From NCBI GenBank assembly GCA_013399855.1, contig VXAY01001101.1:1261965-1325964 (forward strand): a stretch of 64,000 bases of DNA, in the 5' to 3' direction. Positions 13,201 to 27,164 of the stretch are shown here, piece by piece. The position numbers were made by a program, and so were the translations under genes. Under the pieces are notes generated by a model. That model ran no database searches. It was not told the DNA's origin and saw nothing but the letters and a program-made list of their open reading frames with translations. Source of the DNA: Oxyruncus cristatus (lineage: Eukaryota > Chordata > Aves > Passeriformes > Cotingidae). Position 1 is the first letter of the stretch, and each line of letters starts with the position of its first letter.

Positions 13201-16200
13201 GACTCATCACGCTGTCCGGCATTTCAACAGAAATGATGTCACTGGTGCAAAATACTTTGACAAACATGGCTACTGCATAAATCCAAAGAATTGAAAGACC
13301 AGACAAATTATGTTTACAATTAGAAACAAAATGAGTCGTTTGTACCATAAGTTTAAGTACTTTAAACAAAGACTTTCTTTCCAGAAGGAAGACATTGACT
13401 GAAAACTGTAAAAGCAAGCAAATCATTTTTTTCCCTCTCTTTGACAGTCTGGAGGAGCTTTTGATCTTCCAGTGTCCGTTACAACCTTGGGGAAGGTTAA
13501 GTTAACCCTTTGAACAAACATTCCTACCAGCATCCAATTCACTCAAAGTAACTTAATCACCAGCTAAATTGAATTCAAACTGCTCTAGAGAACGTGAACT
13601 GACATAACTTAGCTCTGATGAAAAGGAAATTAAAAGGGCTGAATTTGATGTTGGCATGCACTGAGGGGCCCAAAGTCCTGATTTCAGCTTCGGAGACACC
13701 AGGCAGTGTGATTTTGTTGCATAGAAGTGTTGGCCAAGGTGCAAGTTGTGCGCCAGTTGTGCAGAGACCCATGACAGTGACTTCCTCTTGCAGTGTTGAT
13801 TGGAGGGCAGTGTAGGACAGGACAGCAACAGAGGACAGCCCTGTGCAACTCTCATCCCCCACCCTGGTGATGGAGCAGAGGCAGCAACTGCAGAAACCAC
13901 TTCAAATACCATCCCTTTTCTTCCTGTGCACCTACCCAAAACCAAGTAGGCTTTTCAACAATTGTTTTGTTAAAGATATACATCAAAAGGGAATTATTCA
14001 ATTCAGTATTGACCACTCCCACCAGGAATTCATAAAAGCAGCACGGCTTTACCAATCTGACAGGGTAGGGATGCAGGAGACTTCAAGGACACAAGTTTAT
14101 CAAGCAGAATATCGCTATAAGCTCTGCATTTCTCTGCTGCCAGTGTGTACCTACCATTACAGGAGTTGTGATCAGTGATTTCTCCAAAAAGAGTGTAAAC
14201 AAAAGAGAATGATTAAAGGAGGCAGAGAAGCACCAGCTCCTGCTATCAGGCCTAAACCTGGCACTGCAGCAGTTCCAAGGGGTGATAATTGCACAGGGAA
14301 TTTCTGTGACATAGATGCTAATTCACATTATATTCAGCTTAATCATGTAACCACCAAACAGCTGTAAGCAAGATGGGATGTACATACCAAGATACGTTTA
14401 CTACCCAAAAAAGACAGACAAAGATCTTAGCTGAGACTTATCAATCTCTATTTAGAAAGTAAAATGTTCAATGGAAGGATGAGATTCTAGTTTATAAATA
14501 AAATGGCAAATAACCAAACAAATCACAACACAGCAAAGATGTTAGATAAGGATTTGAGTCCTTTAATCACACTGCTAATAAAGTTTGAATAAAATTAAGT
14601 CACCCATCGTTTACTACACCAGACAAAGTACAAGTTCAAATATTAAGCTAAATTATTATTAACTCAGCTTTCAGCTGGCTCCAAAAGCATCCATCTGCAC
14701 TTGATATTGGTAAACACTTTCACACCAGCAACTATTACTTTCAGCCCTCAGGTATAACATCTTGCACCCAGAAGCAGCAGGAACACATCGGTATTTTTTC
14801 CCACACGCAGGAATATCAGCCTTGATACAACTACAATACCTCTTTATGCTTAACAGTGCCACTATTTCCCTTTTGCTTTCTACCACATGCCTTTGTGTAG
14901 AATCGCTGTGACAAAATTAAAAGAACAAGGAGCTTTATAAAAATGAATAATCCTACTGAACATGCAATCAATTAACTGAAACATGGAGATGGATATTTCC
15001 TGAAAGCTCCTTACAGGCTCTAGATAAACACAGTGAGATAACAATGGAAAATTGTTTGGCTTACTAATTGTAACCAAATGTATGCCATCCTATCAAAACA
15101 TTCTCAGGAGGATGTCAAAGACTTTGTAAAGTAAACATCTTTTGTCATCCTTTCACTGAAGTAGAACAAAGGTCTCCAATAAAAATCCTACATATCAAGG
15201 ACCCTCAAAGAGGTTTATATATGTATTACTGATCTTTGAAAATGCAGCTTGAGAGGTACATTAATAATTTCACCCAGCTGGGCAATAAACACTCTTGCCA
15301 AAACAATTATGTAAAATTACATAAACCCTTTTTAAAAAGAATAAGTTTCAAGAGGACAAAGTATAGACTGAGTTACTTCCCTTTTTTTTTTTTTTACAGT
15401 TGTGTTTTATGGAAAGCATTTTAGTGTGTAAAATCTCTGTCCCTGTAAAATACTTCAGAGAGAGGCCAAAATTCAAACCTGTCTGTAATGAAGAATTTTA
15501 AAATATTAGAAAAGTTTAGCAGTGAGAAATAAACAAACCTCAACCAAATAAAAAAGCTTTTCACAGCTGAAGCAATAGATAAAATAGCAATGAACAGCTA
15601 AAGGCAAACACTTTCATCAAGGCATATTTAAACCTTTAAATACAATACATGTCCAAGGGGAACTACCACATAGTTAAAGCCTTCAATCATTCTTAATTTG
15701 TGGATTACAGTTTTGGACTCTGCTGAAAAGTAAAAGTTAAAATCTCACATTTTTCAAAAGAACCTGTACACTGTAGCAGTGGATCCAATCTTGGAACTTA
15801 CACTATCAAAACATTCAAGAATATTCCTACCCAAACTTCACAGGAGAGCATGGTGCTTAAGCAAGTAAGCAAAAATTAAGAAAATAAAGGACAAACAGAA
15901 GTATTTTGATAGATAATAAACAAATAAAGTTGCTCTAGAGAAACGGTCTTTTATGGGTAATTCACACAAAATTTTGAAGATCCTGCAAAAAATTATGAGA
16001 GATTGCCAGGTACCAACTTATTTCTCATAGTTCTCAATCAGTTCTGACATCTGAGAATGAAGGTTGCTGGAAATGTTCCTAAAACTATTGGGAAAACTAA
16101 GCTATAAGAGGCTGAGACTGCAACTGGCTGAACTACCAGCCTCCGGAAGGCAGGGATGCCATAACATTTGTTCTCCTTTTCATTTTCTTTCCTCCTTCTA

Positions 16201-16841
16201 GGCAGTGAACAGACTAAACTGAGAAGTACAGAAGTGTGAAAAAAATTGCAAACTTTCTTCTGGTCCTTTTATCCTTCAGAAATCTAACTATCTGCAAAAA
16301 CAGAAGAAAAATCAAAGCATGGCATAAAAGTTTTAGCATAAGAACAACTGGATAAGAGCAAAGGTCTCTCAGGCAGAGTCCTACTTCCAGCAGCAGCCAG
16401 TGGTAGAGGCAGGAGGAAGAGGAGAGGAACCAGGCTTGTACATAAAATTCCTGTGCTTGGCTGTACTTCTCCAACCACTGGCTGCCAGCATACTTGGACT
16501 TCCTTCAGTGGAGGCTGCTCTAAGCCAGGATGTTTGATGGCTCCCTCATGGCCCTCTCTTTCTGCTCACTAGCCTGTCACTGTTGCCAAAGGATAGTATG
16601 AGACAAAACAGAGATGATAATCAATGAGAGTAAAGAGCAGGAGGATATTCACTAGAAGTGCAGCCACTGCACTGTGCTGGCTCAAGGACCAAACCAGAGA
16701 AAAGAGGTTCTTAACTCCACATAGGGAATTGCAAATTGTATTTGTTCAGTCACTGAAGGCTGATTCAAAGGACACATAGGTTTACTGTGATGTCAAAGCA
16801 CTGTAATGCAGTTCCAATCGTAAAAATGTTAGTTGTGATTT

Positions 16842-16858
16842 AAAAAAAAAAAAAAAAA
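16842..16858 (+). repeat. A17 homopolymer
   Basis: Seventeen adenines following TGTGATTT and followed by TTAATATC. No retrocopy body is recognisable upstream. Confidence 0.9.
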
Positions 16859-17211
16859 TTAATATCACTTCTTTGAATCCAGATGGATAGTGAGTTGTTA
16901 GTCTTGAGCACAGGCAGATACAATTTCCATAGAAAATGGAGTAGTATGTACAATGTGCAGTTCAAAACATATCACTAAAACATAGTAATGAGAAATTAAA
17001 CCACAGTTAAGGGCATGACATGACTAGATAAAGATAGGCAACAGCACTTTTTATAATTCTTTCATAATTTCATAAAGGAAAATCAACAATAAATGCAAGT
17101 CAGCCCTAGAATTGCTTCAGCTTCACTGGAGCTGTGGTATTAATGACATGACCTAAAGAATGGAAAAATATGAAATGGATAGCTGAAATATCAGAGGGAA
17201 GAGAAGTGTGC

Positions 17212-17296
17212 TTTGTTTTGGTTTTTTTGTGTTTTTTTTGTTTTGTTTTGGTTTGGTTTTTTTTGGGGGGGGGTTTTTTTGGTTTTTTTTTTTTTT
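17212..17296 (+). repeat. T/G-rich low-complexity tract with G9
   Basis: About 85 bases made almost entirely of T with G interruptions, including GGTTTGG-type steps and an uninterrupted G9 run at 17265-17273, ending in a T14 run. The opposite strand is A/C-rich. Probably slippage-derived low-complexity DNA. The 89-codon plus-strand and 136-codon minus-strand frames crossing it read as poly-Phe/Lys-like artefacts. Confidence 0.9.
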
Positions 17297-18973
17297 AAAT
17301 TCCTGCTAGTAATATCCAATAATAAATTTAATAATCGACTTAAAAATAACCCTTTGGTTCCACACATACATTTTTTCAATATCTGCTGTTCACTATTATT
17401 TCTCATAGGCCTGGTGTTTCCTTTCACACTTTCCATCCAGATCAGAGCTACACAAGATTCACAGGGACTATTCAAACATTGATCTAACTTCAATTTAAGT
17501 GGTTTTACAAACTGAGATTTCACTGTGCATTTCAGGTTTTTAAACAATAGCAAGACTTTATCAGAACACACAAAATTATTGAAGTTTCTGAAACAAAACA
17601 AACTGTCCCTCCAATATTGAGGTACAAGAGGTTATGTCTGCTATATGTAAAGAATGAATTGTATGCACTTCACTTTTTAGTGGATTTTTATTGTTGACAG
17701 GACAAACCTGTTTATAAACATAAAATCCATGTGTATTTTTTAGAAAATCAAAATCCCTTACTATAATATACAGAACTAGGTAGATTCATTAGAATTGTCC
17801 ACAGAAAAGAAGTACTTATGGGCACATAAATGCACCCATGGATATCCACATACATACAATTCTATTTCCTACTGGCTCCTAATTTTAGTATGTCACAGTG
17901 GAATTACTGCAACAATTCTGCTATTAGACAGGACTCAATTACCAAGTAAGGGCAGAATTTATAGCCTCCTAATTTTAAATTCCTACCATCTGAGCACATA
18001 CATCAACTTAAAAAAAAAGTTACTGGTTACTAGCACATTGTTGTGTCTGTTAGCTAAACTTAGCAAGACACAGGGGAGAAGGTATATTAGAAAAAAGCTG
18101 TATTTGAGTTAGAAAGGGGGTCATAATAATGAACAGCATGTAGATTTGTATAAAAATATATCTACTATAGATTTAAAAGGAATCGAGAATATGTAAACCC
18201 AACACCCCTCCCACACGTATGTACACATGCATATCCCTGAAACATGCTACAATTAAAACTTGAAGCTACTAAGAACCAATACCAAATTTTATAAAGTTTG
18301 AAGAGGGAGTTAAGATCAGTTTATACAAAATCTGAAACAAATACTTTTTGTGATGTTGTTCTGGGCTGCTCCATGAAAAAGAGAAATCATGACCTCTCCT
18401 TTCATACTCCATGGGAGGTGTATCAACCTTCCAGCATTTCACAGGCTCCCACAAATTCTTCGTGTTTCCAAAATTTCCATAGCTGAAGCAAGGCATGGAT
18501 GAAATTCAACAGTCAAAATATTATTAAAAGCAGATATCAATACTAAGTGGCATGGGAAAGAGCTTCATTAGGGTCTTTTACCATAAGTTATGTAAAACTG
18601 TTCAAGTCACTGTTTGGAAATTCTTTGGTTCTAGATTCAAGCTGCTCTTTGGACAAGCTAAAACTTCAAAACTACCATACCTTTTGGCAAGGGGAAGCAA
18701 CTAGTTAGGAAGAGACTCTATTTTCATGATATACCAATAGAAATGTAACTGCCAGTCAGAAAACCTACCTTTTCTTAGATGGGATTCTTCCATTCCTCCT
18801 CTTCACCATACTGACCATTTTAGAATTGCTCAGGTAGATAGCAAGCAACCTGAAATTATTCATTTAAACAAATGACTACAACATTCTGCCTAAATTAATG
18901 CAAATTTAACTCCTTACTAAATAAATTATTCCACTACTTTCATTGCAATTGATTGGTCAGTTATCAGCCAGTA

Positions 18974-19001
18974 TGAGTGAAAATGGCAGAATCAGGCCCA
19001 A
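18974..19001 (+). repeat. Possible end of an ancient sauropsid palindromic repeat
   Basis: GAGTGAAAATGGCAGAATC followed by AGGCCCAAT resembles the 'GAGAGCAGAATCAGGCCC' end that I recall from a widespread old palindromic repeat in bird, turtle and crocodile genomes. The match is short, so the assignment is tentative. Confidence 0.3.
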
Positions 19002-20040
19002 TGCAGGCTACAGGAGACAGATTTTTTAACAGTTGCCCTAAATACACTTCTGTCCTATCTACCAGAGTTTGGCAGCAATCTTTCAATGTATTTCATTGAG
19101 ATATCTCACATGAATGAGATACAGAATTTTCTGTCTCACAGTTTGGAATCTCCTCCGACAGATCTTGGAAGGAATTGACACAGTAATTAATGAATGTTTT
19201 CCAGTTTTGGCTTATACCCTTAAAACAGCCTGCTATAATGAAATGATCTAGGGGTTCATTTCTAGTTTTATCTGGATGACAAACTATATTCTAACTTCAG
19301 TGGTTCAGGCTACGTTTTCAAAATTTAAAGCTTGAGATTCAGGCACCGTAATGTTCCGCCTTTTCTGTGTTCTCCTTCTCCTCCTCCACCTCCTCTGCTA
19401 TAATTTGTTGTCCTTCTCAAAAGAGACCTTCTCTTTTTATTTGTTATTTTTCTTTTATATGTAGCCCTTCACTCAGTCTGAAGTTCAGAATAAAGTCCTC
19501 TCTTCATATTGAAATTAAAATGCAATCGAATAAATTAAGCAAGAAAGGAAAGGCCTTAATGTTTTCAGACATTTCTTTCTTTGTTAAGTAGAAAAAATAT
19601 TAATAAGAATTCTAGCTAGAAACTGCCCTATGTTTCTGTTGTGATCAACTCCATTCTTTCTCTGATTTGCTAGGCTGCAACACTGCGAGCAGCCACTATG
19701 GCAACTTTTGCTCCCTGTTGTATTTTGAAACAGGTAAAAATATTTCAGCTGCACTGTATGGCCAGATTGGAGTCACCTGCCAAGACATGAAGGAGTGGCA
19801 TAGCTGAGGCGTAGGTTTCTCCAGGAATGTAATGGGATACCCAGTGCAGTTCTGAGTGGACACTCCCAATAAACCAGTCACGTGTTACATATGGGATTCT
19901 GGATCTATTTTGCAGAGACTTCAGAAACGGCAAAGAGAAATGGTTTCAGCAGGAGATAATGGGCTTTATGACTTTTCCCAAATTATTCCCTTTTTAGTAG
20001 CCATCATCTTGTCGGGTGACATCTGGAATGATTAGAGGAC
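19002..20040. other. Unassigned non-coding DNA
   Basis: No gene recognised. A pyrimidine-rich CTC/CTT tract at 19370-19399 is the only low-complexity feature. Confidence 0.65.
19370..19399 (+). repeat. Pyrimidine-rich (CTC)n-like tract
   Basis: Thirty bases of TCTCCTTCTCCTCCTCC-type sequence, an imperfect trinucleotide pyrimidine tract. Confidence 0.7.
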
Positions 20041-20150
20041 GATATTTTAGACTGACAACTGGGCTGTCATTCACACTGTCAGTCAGCAAACATCCAGGTT
20101 GCCCAGGGTTACAAAGCTAGTTTATACCTTTGTCCTGTAGTATTTAGTGC
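20041..20150 (+). mobile_element. MIR-like SINE remnant
   Basis: The central piece TTGCCCAGGGTTACAAAGCT followed by AGTTTATACC resembles the MIR segment 'CTTGCCCAAGGTCACACAGCTAGTAAG', and GATATTTTAGACTGACAACT upstream sits where the ATTTTACAGATGAGGAAACTGAG block would be. Divergence is high, as expected for an ancient SINE in a bird. A repeat-library search would settle it. Confidence 0.4.
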
Positions 20151-20629
20151 TGCTGACTCTTTACCTTGATTTCAGATGAAGCAGTTCTGACAGCCAGCGC
20201 CAGAGGCAGGCAGAGAGCTCGTGTTGATGGTGGGAGTCCCGTGGTGCCTTTGTGTGCGGCGGTTTTAGAGCTTCGGTGGCAGCCCATCAGGCAGAAGACA
20301 ACCCCAGAGTAATAGGGTGGGTCTAGTAAGTTCATCTGCTTTCAAAAAATATAAGGGCAACGTTTATCTCTGCCCTAGGAACACATCTAATTATTTTAAC
20401 CTTATGTACCTGAATGGGAGCTTTCTTACAGAACCCCGCTGTCAGCTGACAAGAGACCTAAAAACAAAACAGCTCAAAGCAATCATGCGGTCCAAGGATG
20501 AGCAGCCCCTGTGCATTCCTCAGCAGGCAAGAGAGCACCCTCACCAAATTAGCACCAAGAATAAATGTGCTCCACAGCAACAACTTCATGTTGCTCAGCC
20601 ATTCCTCAGTACACAGTTTAAATGACATT

Positions 20630-20647
20630 TCACTCACTCACTCACTG
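20630..20647 (+). repeat. (CACT)n microsatellite, short
   Basis: About four and a half copies of a CACT unit. Confidence 0.85.
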
Positions 20648-22266
20648 TCTGTGCACACCCCTGATCAAAACAAAGACGTCTGGCTTTCAATGTTTCAGTT
20701 TGGGAACTCAGCTTTGGGCACTAAAATTCGGATTTTCGAAGGAAGAAATACGCTACAGTTGTCAGTGTTGTGAGCATGTACCAGCTCTGATACTGAAGAC
20801 CTAGAACACAGTAAGCGGGAACCCAGGAGCCAGAGCACCACAGACAGCTTGCCTGCAGCTTTTTCTTTGCCTCAGTGCATTGTTTTAACACAAAACTAGT
20901 ATTTCTTACAGACATACTGAGGGAATGGAATATTTAAAAAGCCTAATAATTTTAAACTAACAAGTGAGCTGATAAATTGAGATAAAGAATGACTAACATC
21001 CAGTTTGTTATCAGTAAGAAAGAAAGTAACTCACTATTATTCAGTTCCAGACAGGTAATAGTAAAAGCCATCCTACTGCAGTGTTTCATGGACCAGTTTA
21101 AAACTCTCAGCATGTGTCTGTGACATCTGCCTTCTGCAAACAGGCTTGCAGCCTTGTCCTCAGAAAACAGAAAATGAAAGACTGTGCTCAAAGCAAATTT
21201 GCTTAAAAAATCAATAAAAATGCCTTAAAACACTGTGCGAAGTTGCATAGCCTGAAGGCAAGGAACTCCTTCAGTAATGTTTCTAGCTAATGTTTCTGAA
21301 GCATGCAAAAAAGTAATAAAATTCCATAAACAAATTGGAGAAAAAGGATGACTATCTTTGCCTGACGTGTGTATCTGAGACCACAATGCCTCTACACAGG
21401 GCTGTATTCTGTATTCTGCTTCCTGTGTACCTCATTCCTGGTGCTCCATCAGAAGACGCTTACAAATTACAGCAACTGAGAAGCTAAAACTAGAATTAAA
21501 CAGGCATGTAGATGTGTGTGGACATGGTGTTAAAACAAAAGGAGAAAAATATCTCTTTGAAAAATGCTTTGGTAGCTTTGTTCTGGAGCTCAAGCCAACA
21601 ACCTTCTATAGAGCAACAGGAAAGCTAGTAAATCACTATAATTTATTTATACTAACTTTTTAAATAGTTCACTCTGATTCTTTTCGAGTACCATCTCACA
21701 AACCTGGTTGTTAAGTATAAATTAAAACTATTCAAGAGGTAATATTTGTAAAGCACTTTTGCATCCACAGATGAATGCTGCTGTATAATATGAACATTGA
21801 CATATTTGACAAGGCAACAAAGTGTGATACAGAGTCAGACTAAAGATTTTTTTCTTGTCTGAAAAGCCCTTGTTTTGTTACTAATATTAGAGCTACAGAG
21901 GCCTATTTGACAAAAAGCACCTCCTAATTTGAGAGCTGTAGCTCTTAAGCTCCATAGTAGCAGCTATTTACCTGGTTGGCTCACTCTTCACAAAATGTGC
22001 CCATTAAGCTCGGGGGATAAAGCCAAAAGAAAAGAAAAAAAAAGCCAACCACTCTACTGAGCATGACTGAACAAGTGACTGTGCTGGTATGTGTTTGATA
22101 AGAGACAGCAGAGGAAAAGGAGATAAACCTCGGACTGTAAGACAGGAGTTACATATTGTCTATTTAGAACAATACGGAAAGCTATTATTTACTTTATTGG
22201 GAATAACTCATAGTAGCACAAATTCTGGTTGCAGGTGTTTGGAGGATTTTCCCTGAGGGAAGATTT

Positions 22267-22291
22267 TATATATACATACATACATACACAA
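22267..22291 (+). repeat. (TA)n/(CATA)n microsatellite
   Basis: A TATATATA run grades into three to four CATA units, ending in CACA. Confidence 0.85.
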
Positions 22292-25200
22292 CACCAGTTT
22301 ATGTCAAGGGAATTTATGCATGCACTCTCAACCGAGAGTAAATTTTAGCCCTTTTCTTGTTCACTGATGTTGTACAAGCATTTTCCCAGCTTGGCAGGGC
22401 TAAATTAAATTGGGCAACGTTCTGTGTGTGTTTGATGTCTGCTAAATGAAGTGAGTGTCCAATTCGTCATATTTACTCAAGCTCACTCAACTCTGGTAAA
22501 AATTAAAATGTTCCAGTTAATTTAACGAGATAATTCAGCTCTCTCAAATCTTTCTTGCTCAACATTTGTTGCTATTTAGAAGTCGAGGGTATGTGCTGCC
22601 ATGTAATTCTTTGGACAGGTCTGAGGACTCGGTAACAAACAATAGACATTTAAGACACTGGACTGACATTATGTTTAATCTCAAGCAAGTTCCTGAGCTG
22701 CCACTTGAGAGGGGAAGTCTAGGAGCAGACCTTTTGGGCTCATTATTTAGAGAAAAGGGATCACACACAAAAAGCCATAGAATGTTTAGGAAAAAATTAG
22801 GGTGACTAAAGTAGCAGTTGGAAGACGAGAAGTAAAAAATTGCCAAATTGAGTAACTTGGATAAAAAATATAAAGTAGGCAAGGGCTACAAGAACCAAAA
22901 TAATCCAAGTATCCACACAAAAAGCTCCTCATGATTGATACTTGGAAATAACAGCTCTGCCTTGAGGGTAATATGTGTCTTGATCTTGCAGCTCTGTTTT
23001 ATGTCAATACAGACAAGAAAGCCAAAACATCATGTAATATTAGTAGTGCCTATGTGATAAAGTCCACTGAACTTACTACTTACTGAAACAAATCAAGATG
23101 GAGAATTTACAATTGTCCATACCTGTAACCCTGAGATTTACTCACAGGAGCTTGTACTATTGCCTCTCTGCAAACCAGCACCACCAGATGCAATCCGTTG
23201 GCTTGAGCACAGCCCCCTTCAAGGAGGATAGAAAATTTAGAGAGATCAGCCTTCTAGTGAGGCTGGATGTCTAAAGCTAAGGAAAACTATTCTAAGTCTC
23301 AAATACAGGTGCCTTCAGTTCTTCTGCAATTTCCTGTGAGACTCTGGAAAAGACAGTCACATTTCAGTAAGAATCCATTAAGCATCTTAGTAGCTTGGCA
23401 ATATTCACTATACCTTGAAGAAAATGCAGATAGCTGAAATGCAAACAGCTAGTACACAAATGCAGAGCAATTTAAGCAAAATCTTGCTGGGGATTTGAGT
23501 AAAATTACAGCTATGTGCTCTTGCTACAGAATCAAAAGCAATGCAGAACGCACCTGGTTTTGTTATATAAACCATGAGCAGCCAAACATGACTATCAGTC
23601 ACCCTTAGAGAGATGCAAGTTAGATGGGTGAAGAGGTGCCATAATAATAAATATATTTTAATGTGCAAATATATGGGGTTTTTTCAGTGACTTTTTTTTC
23701 TTCTAGTGAGTCTTAAAATGCTTTCATTTAGCACCCGTTCAGAAAGACAGATGACACAAGTGGTAGTATTGAACTGCAGTGAAAAAAAGCAAATATGATG
23801 CAAGAATATGATAGCAAAAATAAAAAACATAATTAAATTACTTTATTGATGATAAAGCATTTTTGAAAATACATCATTATTTCTACCAATTTTTGAGCAA
23901 AAGGGATAATGCAGAGACAAATGGGAAGCTGATAAAATAGAAAGATAATTAAGAATAGCCAAGAATCTAAAAAAAAAAAACAAAAAAACCCTCACCTGAA
24001 GAGAAGTTAAAAGCACAGGGTTAATTACATTGGAAAGGAGACACACAAGAAGGACATTATCCAAGTATGAACACTGAATAGATGGGGAAGGTTAAAAACT
24101 TCACCTAAGAAAAAGGGATTTACTGAAGTGAAAAGATGGCAAATGCAACTATGATAAGAAACTTACTATTTTTGTTTCATAATTGAACTCTGATAGAGAG
24201 CTAAATAAAATATTTTCCAGTTTTCTGTTGTATAGTGAAATGTACTAAAAATAGAAGCATTACAAATAAAGTATCTATAACAATATCTACAAATCTTATA
24301 AATTTAAAAAATATTTTTCAGAGAAAGTAAAATACTGCATTTAAACTTGAATTTGTTGATTATGCTTCTTTCATTGTATCATATATTAGATAAAAATTAA
24401 AAAGACATAGTCAAATGCTATTGAAGTAAAATATTTCAGTGATCATCAATTAATACTTGCACCAAAAGTGGGAATTAGGAATTCTTGAGAATTTTTCCTT
24501 CTCATTTTTGTGTCTCATTTTTCTCAAAAAGGAAATTCTCATTTCCAGCTATTCTGGAGCTCACCAACACTGGATTTCTTTAAGAGCAAGAATTTACCAC
24601 AGTTAAACTTTTACAAAGGAAAGAATATCCACAGTGATTAGAGAGAATAAGAATTAATATTTTGTTAAAGGACACTAAATCTCTGGCACTTTCCCTACTT
24701 TCAGACACTCTGACTTGGTTGTTGGGATGATGAGCTGTGTTTACTTACTAAAACTTTTAAACACTCTTCTGTGGCACCTGTGGTGGGAAGGAAGTGGGAC
24801 TGGAAGGAGCTCCATCCAGGTAGAAAGGTTTCTGCATTGAGTGCAATGGGCTCATGGCCCAGCTAGACCAGCTCCCCAGCCACGCAGCACTGATGTGAAC
24901 TCATGAGATCAGGATTTCAACCTGTCTTCTCTATCAACAACAGGGCAACGGCTCCCTGGAATGGCCCTGAAGCCTTGCAGCTCTCTTGTGAATGGAGCAG
25001 AGAGCGGATATCAAAGGAATTTGGCAAAACGCTGTCCTTTTGAACCCAAGAACACAAATCTGGTAACAAAAATGAGAGAATGAAACTGGAGCCAGAAGTG
25101 GAGATAGCCGAATAAAATACATTTTCAGTTCTTTTCAGGCTGAAAAAAACCTATTGTTCAGCCCCTCTGCTGAAGATGGAAGAAGCACACACGTGCACTG

Positions 25201-26570
25201 AGTTCATAGACTGAGCATTACTTGCAGCTCTTTCACATGAGGAAAAATGCAGATGAGGTTGATAAGACGACTCAGGGGTTTCTGCTGGGTGCTGCAGCAT
25301 GAAGAGGTTGCCTTTCATACAGGACAGAAAGCTAAATTAGGTCCATGTAACTGTTCAAAATTCATTAGAATGACCTTAGTTAAGCTTTGCTTGCATGCAC
25401 ACTATGGTATATGATAATATAGCCTGAAGCAACAGCAGTAGTGGTGGTAGCACTTTCTGAAATATTTCCACTACTTGAAAGCTGTTGGATTTGTTAAAAT
25501 TTCTAAAAGGATTATAACAGGATGAACTGGGTTTTTTCCTTTTACTTTCTCCAAGCCAGTATAATAATATTACACAGAGCTTTTCATCTTCAAAGATCTT
25601 TACAAATCTTAGCAATTCACAGTAACTGAACAGTTATAAAACCATAGTAAAACTCATTTTTGCTGTCTTGCTAATTTTTTCTTATTATTGGTAAGAATTC
25701 ACTTTAAACAGCAATAACTTCTTTAACTGGGGTGGTTCTGTAAATGTAACATTAAACTCGTTATTAAGGGAATTTGAACAATCACATATGCCATATAATC
25801 ATTAGTCATAATAATAATAAAAATAAAATATTTTCTGACTCCCTGCTATTCCAGTAGAAGGTGATACACTTTCCTCCTTTCAGTGTAGACAGTTAATTAA
25901 TTGCTCTTTTACTACTGAAACCACAAACAGGAATAACATGGAGACAAATACTACCAAAGAAATCATCTTATCAAATATAACCATATATAATAGCTGTGTC
26001 AGGTAAGAACAAAATTTAATTTTATTATTCCCCTTTTCATTTCTGAGCAGTTTCTCTAATAACGCCTAAAATGTTCCCACAACATTCAAGTTGTTGGTGT
26101 ACAACCAGGTAATTTCTCAACTTAAAACTTGAGGTCTGTGTTTGCCAACTACAGACAAATGCCCTCTGCTGCTGACCAATTCAGTGGGTGCTGAAGGCAC
26201 CCCTCAACCAGCAGGGCTGACTCTCCTGGGCTTTACTTCACATCAAAAAAAATACATTGATCGACACCGGGTGCTTCTCAGTGCAGGGAAGGGAATCTGC
26301 ATCCTGGCCTTGATGAAGCAGTTTCATGCACCTGAAGACTCAGAGGCACCTTTGCCCACTTATTCCCAACAGCTCATGAGAAGCTCAAAGGCTGCTGGCT
26401 TGCTCCTGGAGACCCTATCGATGCAAACCCCCTATTGAACCCGGAGCACTTTCTGCTCCCAGCACTATTACGAGTGTCCCAGTTTGAACACTCTAATAAT
26501 ACTTAGCAATAACTTCTTTGAAGCCAGAGAAGGGGTCAGGCTTTTGATGCCCCTTAAACATTTCCTAACT

Positions 26571-26630
26571 GAGGCCTAATTCTGCAGCCCTTTCTCACAC
26601 TGAGTAGCACTTAACTGTTCCAGTGATGCC
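26571..26630 (+). repeat. Possible ancient sauropsid palindromic repeat
   Basis: GAGGCCTAATTCTGCAGCCC followed by TTTCTCACACTGAGTAGCAC resembles the 'GGGCCTGATTCTGCA..CCCTTACTCACACTGAGTAG' end that I recall as abundant in bird and turtle DNA. One arm only is visible; the complementary arm is eroded or missing. Confidence 0.4.
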
Positions 26631-27120
26631 AAGGTGACAGCCTGCACAGAATTTTCAGTGCAGAGGCAGAGAAAGAAAATGTAAAAACTAAATTTACACA
26701 TAAAGATAAGTGGGCAAGGATCAAATACCCCAGTCAAGCATCACTCACTCATTCCTTTGTCTTAGTTTGCTCCACAGTAAGAGGGCATTTCACATCACAA
26801 AACTGCCCTTTGCACAAGGGTACAACAAGATCTCATGAACATTCCATAAATGCTATAACTGCTCTAGAGAGAAAAAAATGAGATGTCTCCTTCAAAGCAA
26901 GTGGAATTAGAGCAGGGAGGAGTGAGACAGGATCTCCTGACTTCTAGACCAAGTCTGGTCTTGAAGGTCAGTGCAGACTGTGGAGAGTAGCTGAATGAAT
27001 AGCAGACTACATACCTAAAGTAATAGAAAACAGGAGAGTGGCAGGTCATGAACATAGAGAAGTCTGAAAATGAAAAAACACGCTCTTTTCTTTTTTTCTC
27101 ACAACATCCTTGCAGTATGG

Positions 27121-27164
27121 CTTTTGGTGTTTTGTGGTTTGTTTTTTTTGTTTTTTTTTTTTTT
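27121..27164 (+). repeat. T/G-rich low-complexity tract
   Basis: TTTTGGTGTTTTGTGG grades into T8, G and T14 runs. It produces the lysine-rich start of a spurious minus-strand open frame. Confidence 0.85.

Larger units (their letters stand above)
10267..18973. other. Unassigned non-coding DNA
   Basis: No gene recognised. Open frames up to 136 codons (17191-17601, -) overlap low-complexity sequence or frames on the other strand (13553-13945 - with 13843-14178 +). Low-complexity content: AT-rich run near 12057-12093, A17 at 16842-16858, T/G tract at 17212-17296. Confidence 0.65.
20151..26570. other. Unassigned non-coding DNA
   Basis: No gene recognised. A CpG-richer spot lies at 20180-20300. 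Small simple repeats: (CACT)n at 20630-20647, (TACA)n at 22267-22291, an A12-C-A7 tract at 23969-23988 and (ATA)n at 25808-25820. Longest open frame 107 codons, unrecognised. Confidence 0.65.

Noticed and set aside
13553..14178. Open frames of 130 (-), 95 (-) and 111 (+) codons in a slightly GC-richer stretch
   Set aside because: They overlap on both strands and resemble no protein; typical mutual shadows.
17191..17601. 136-codon minus-strand frame with a Lys-rich end
   Set aside because: The Lys-rich part is the translation of the T/G low-complexity tract; the rest is unrecognised.
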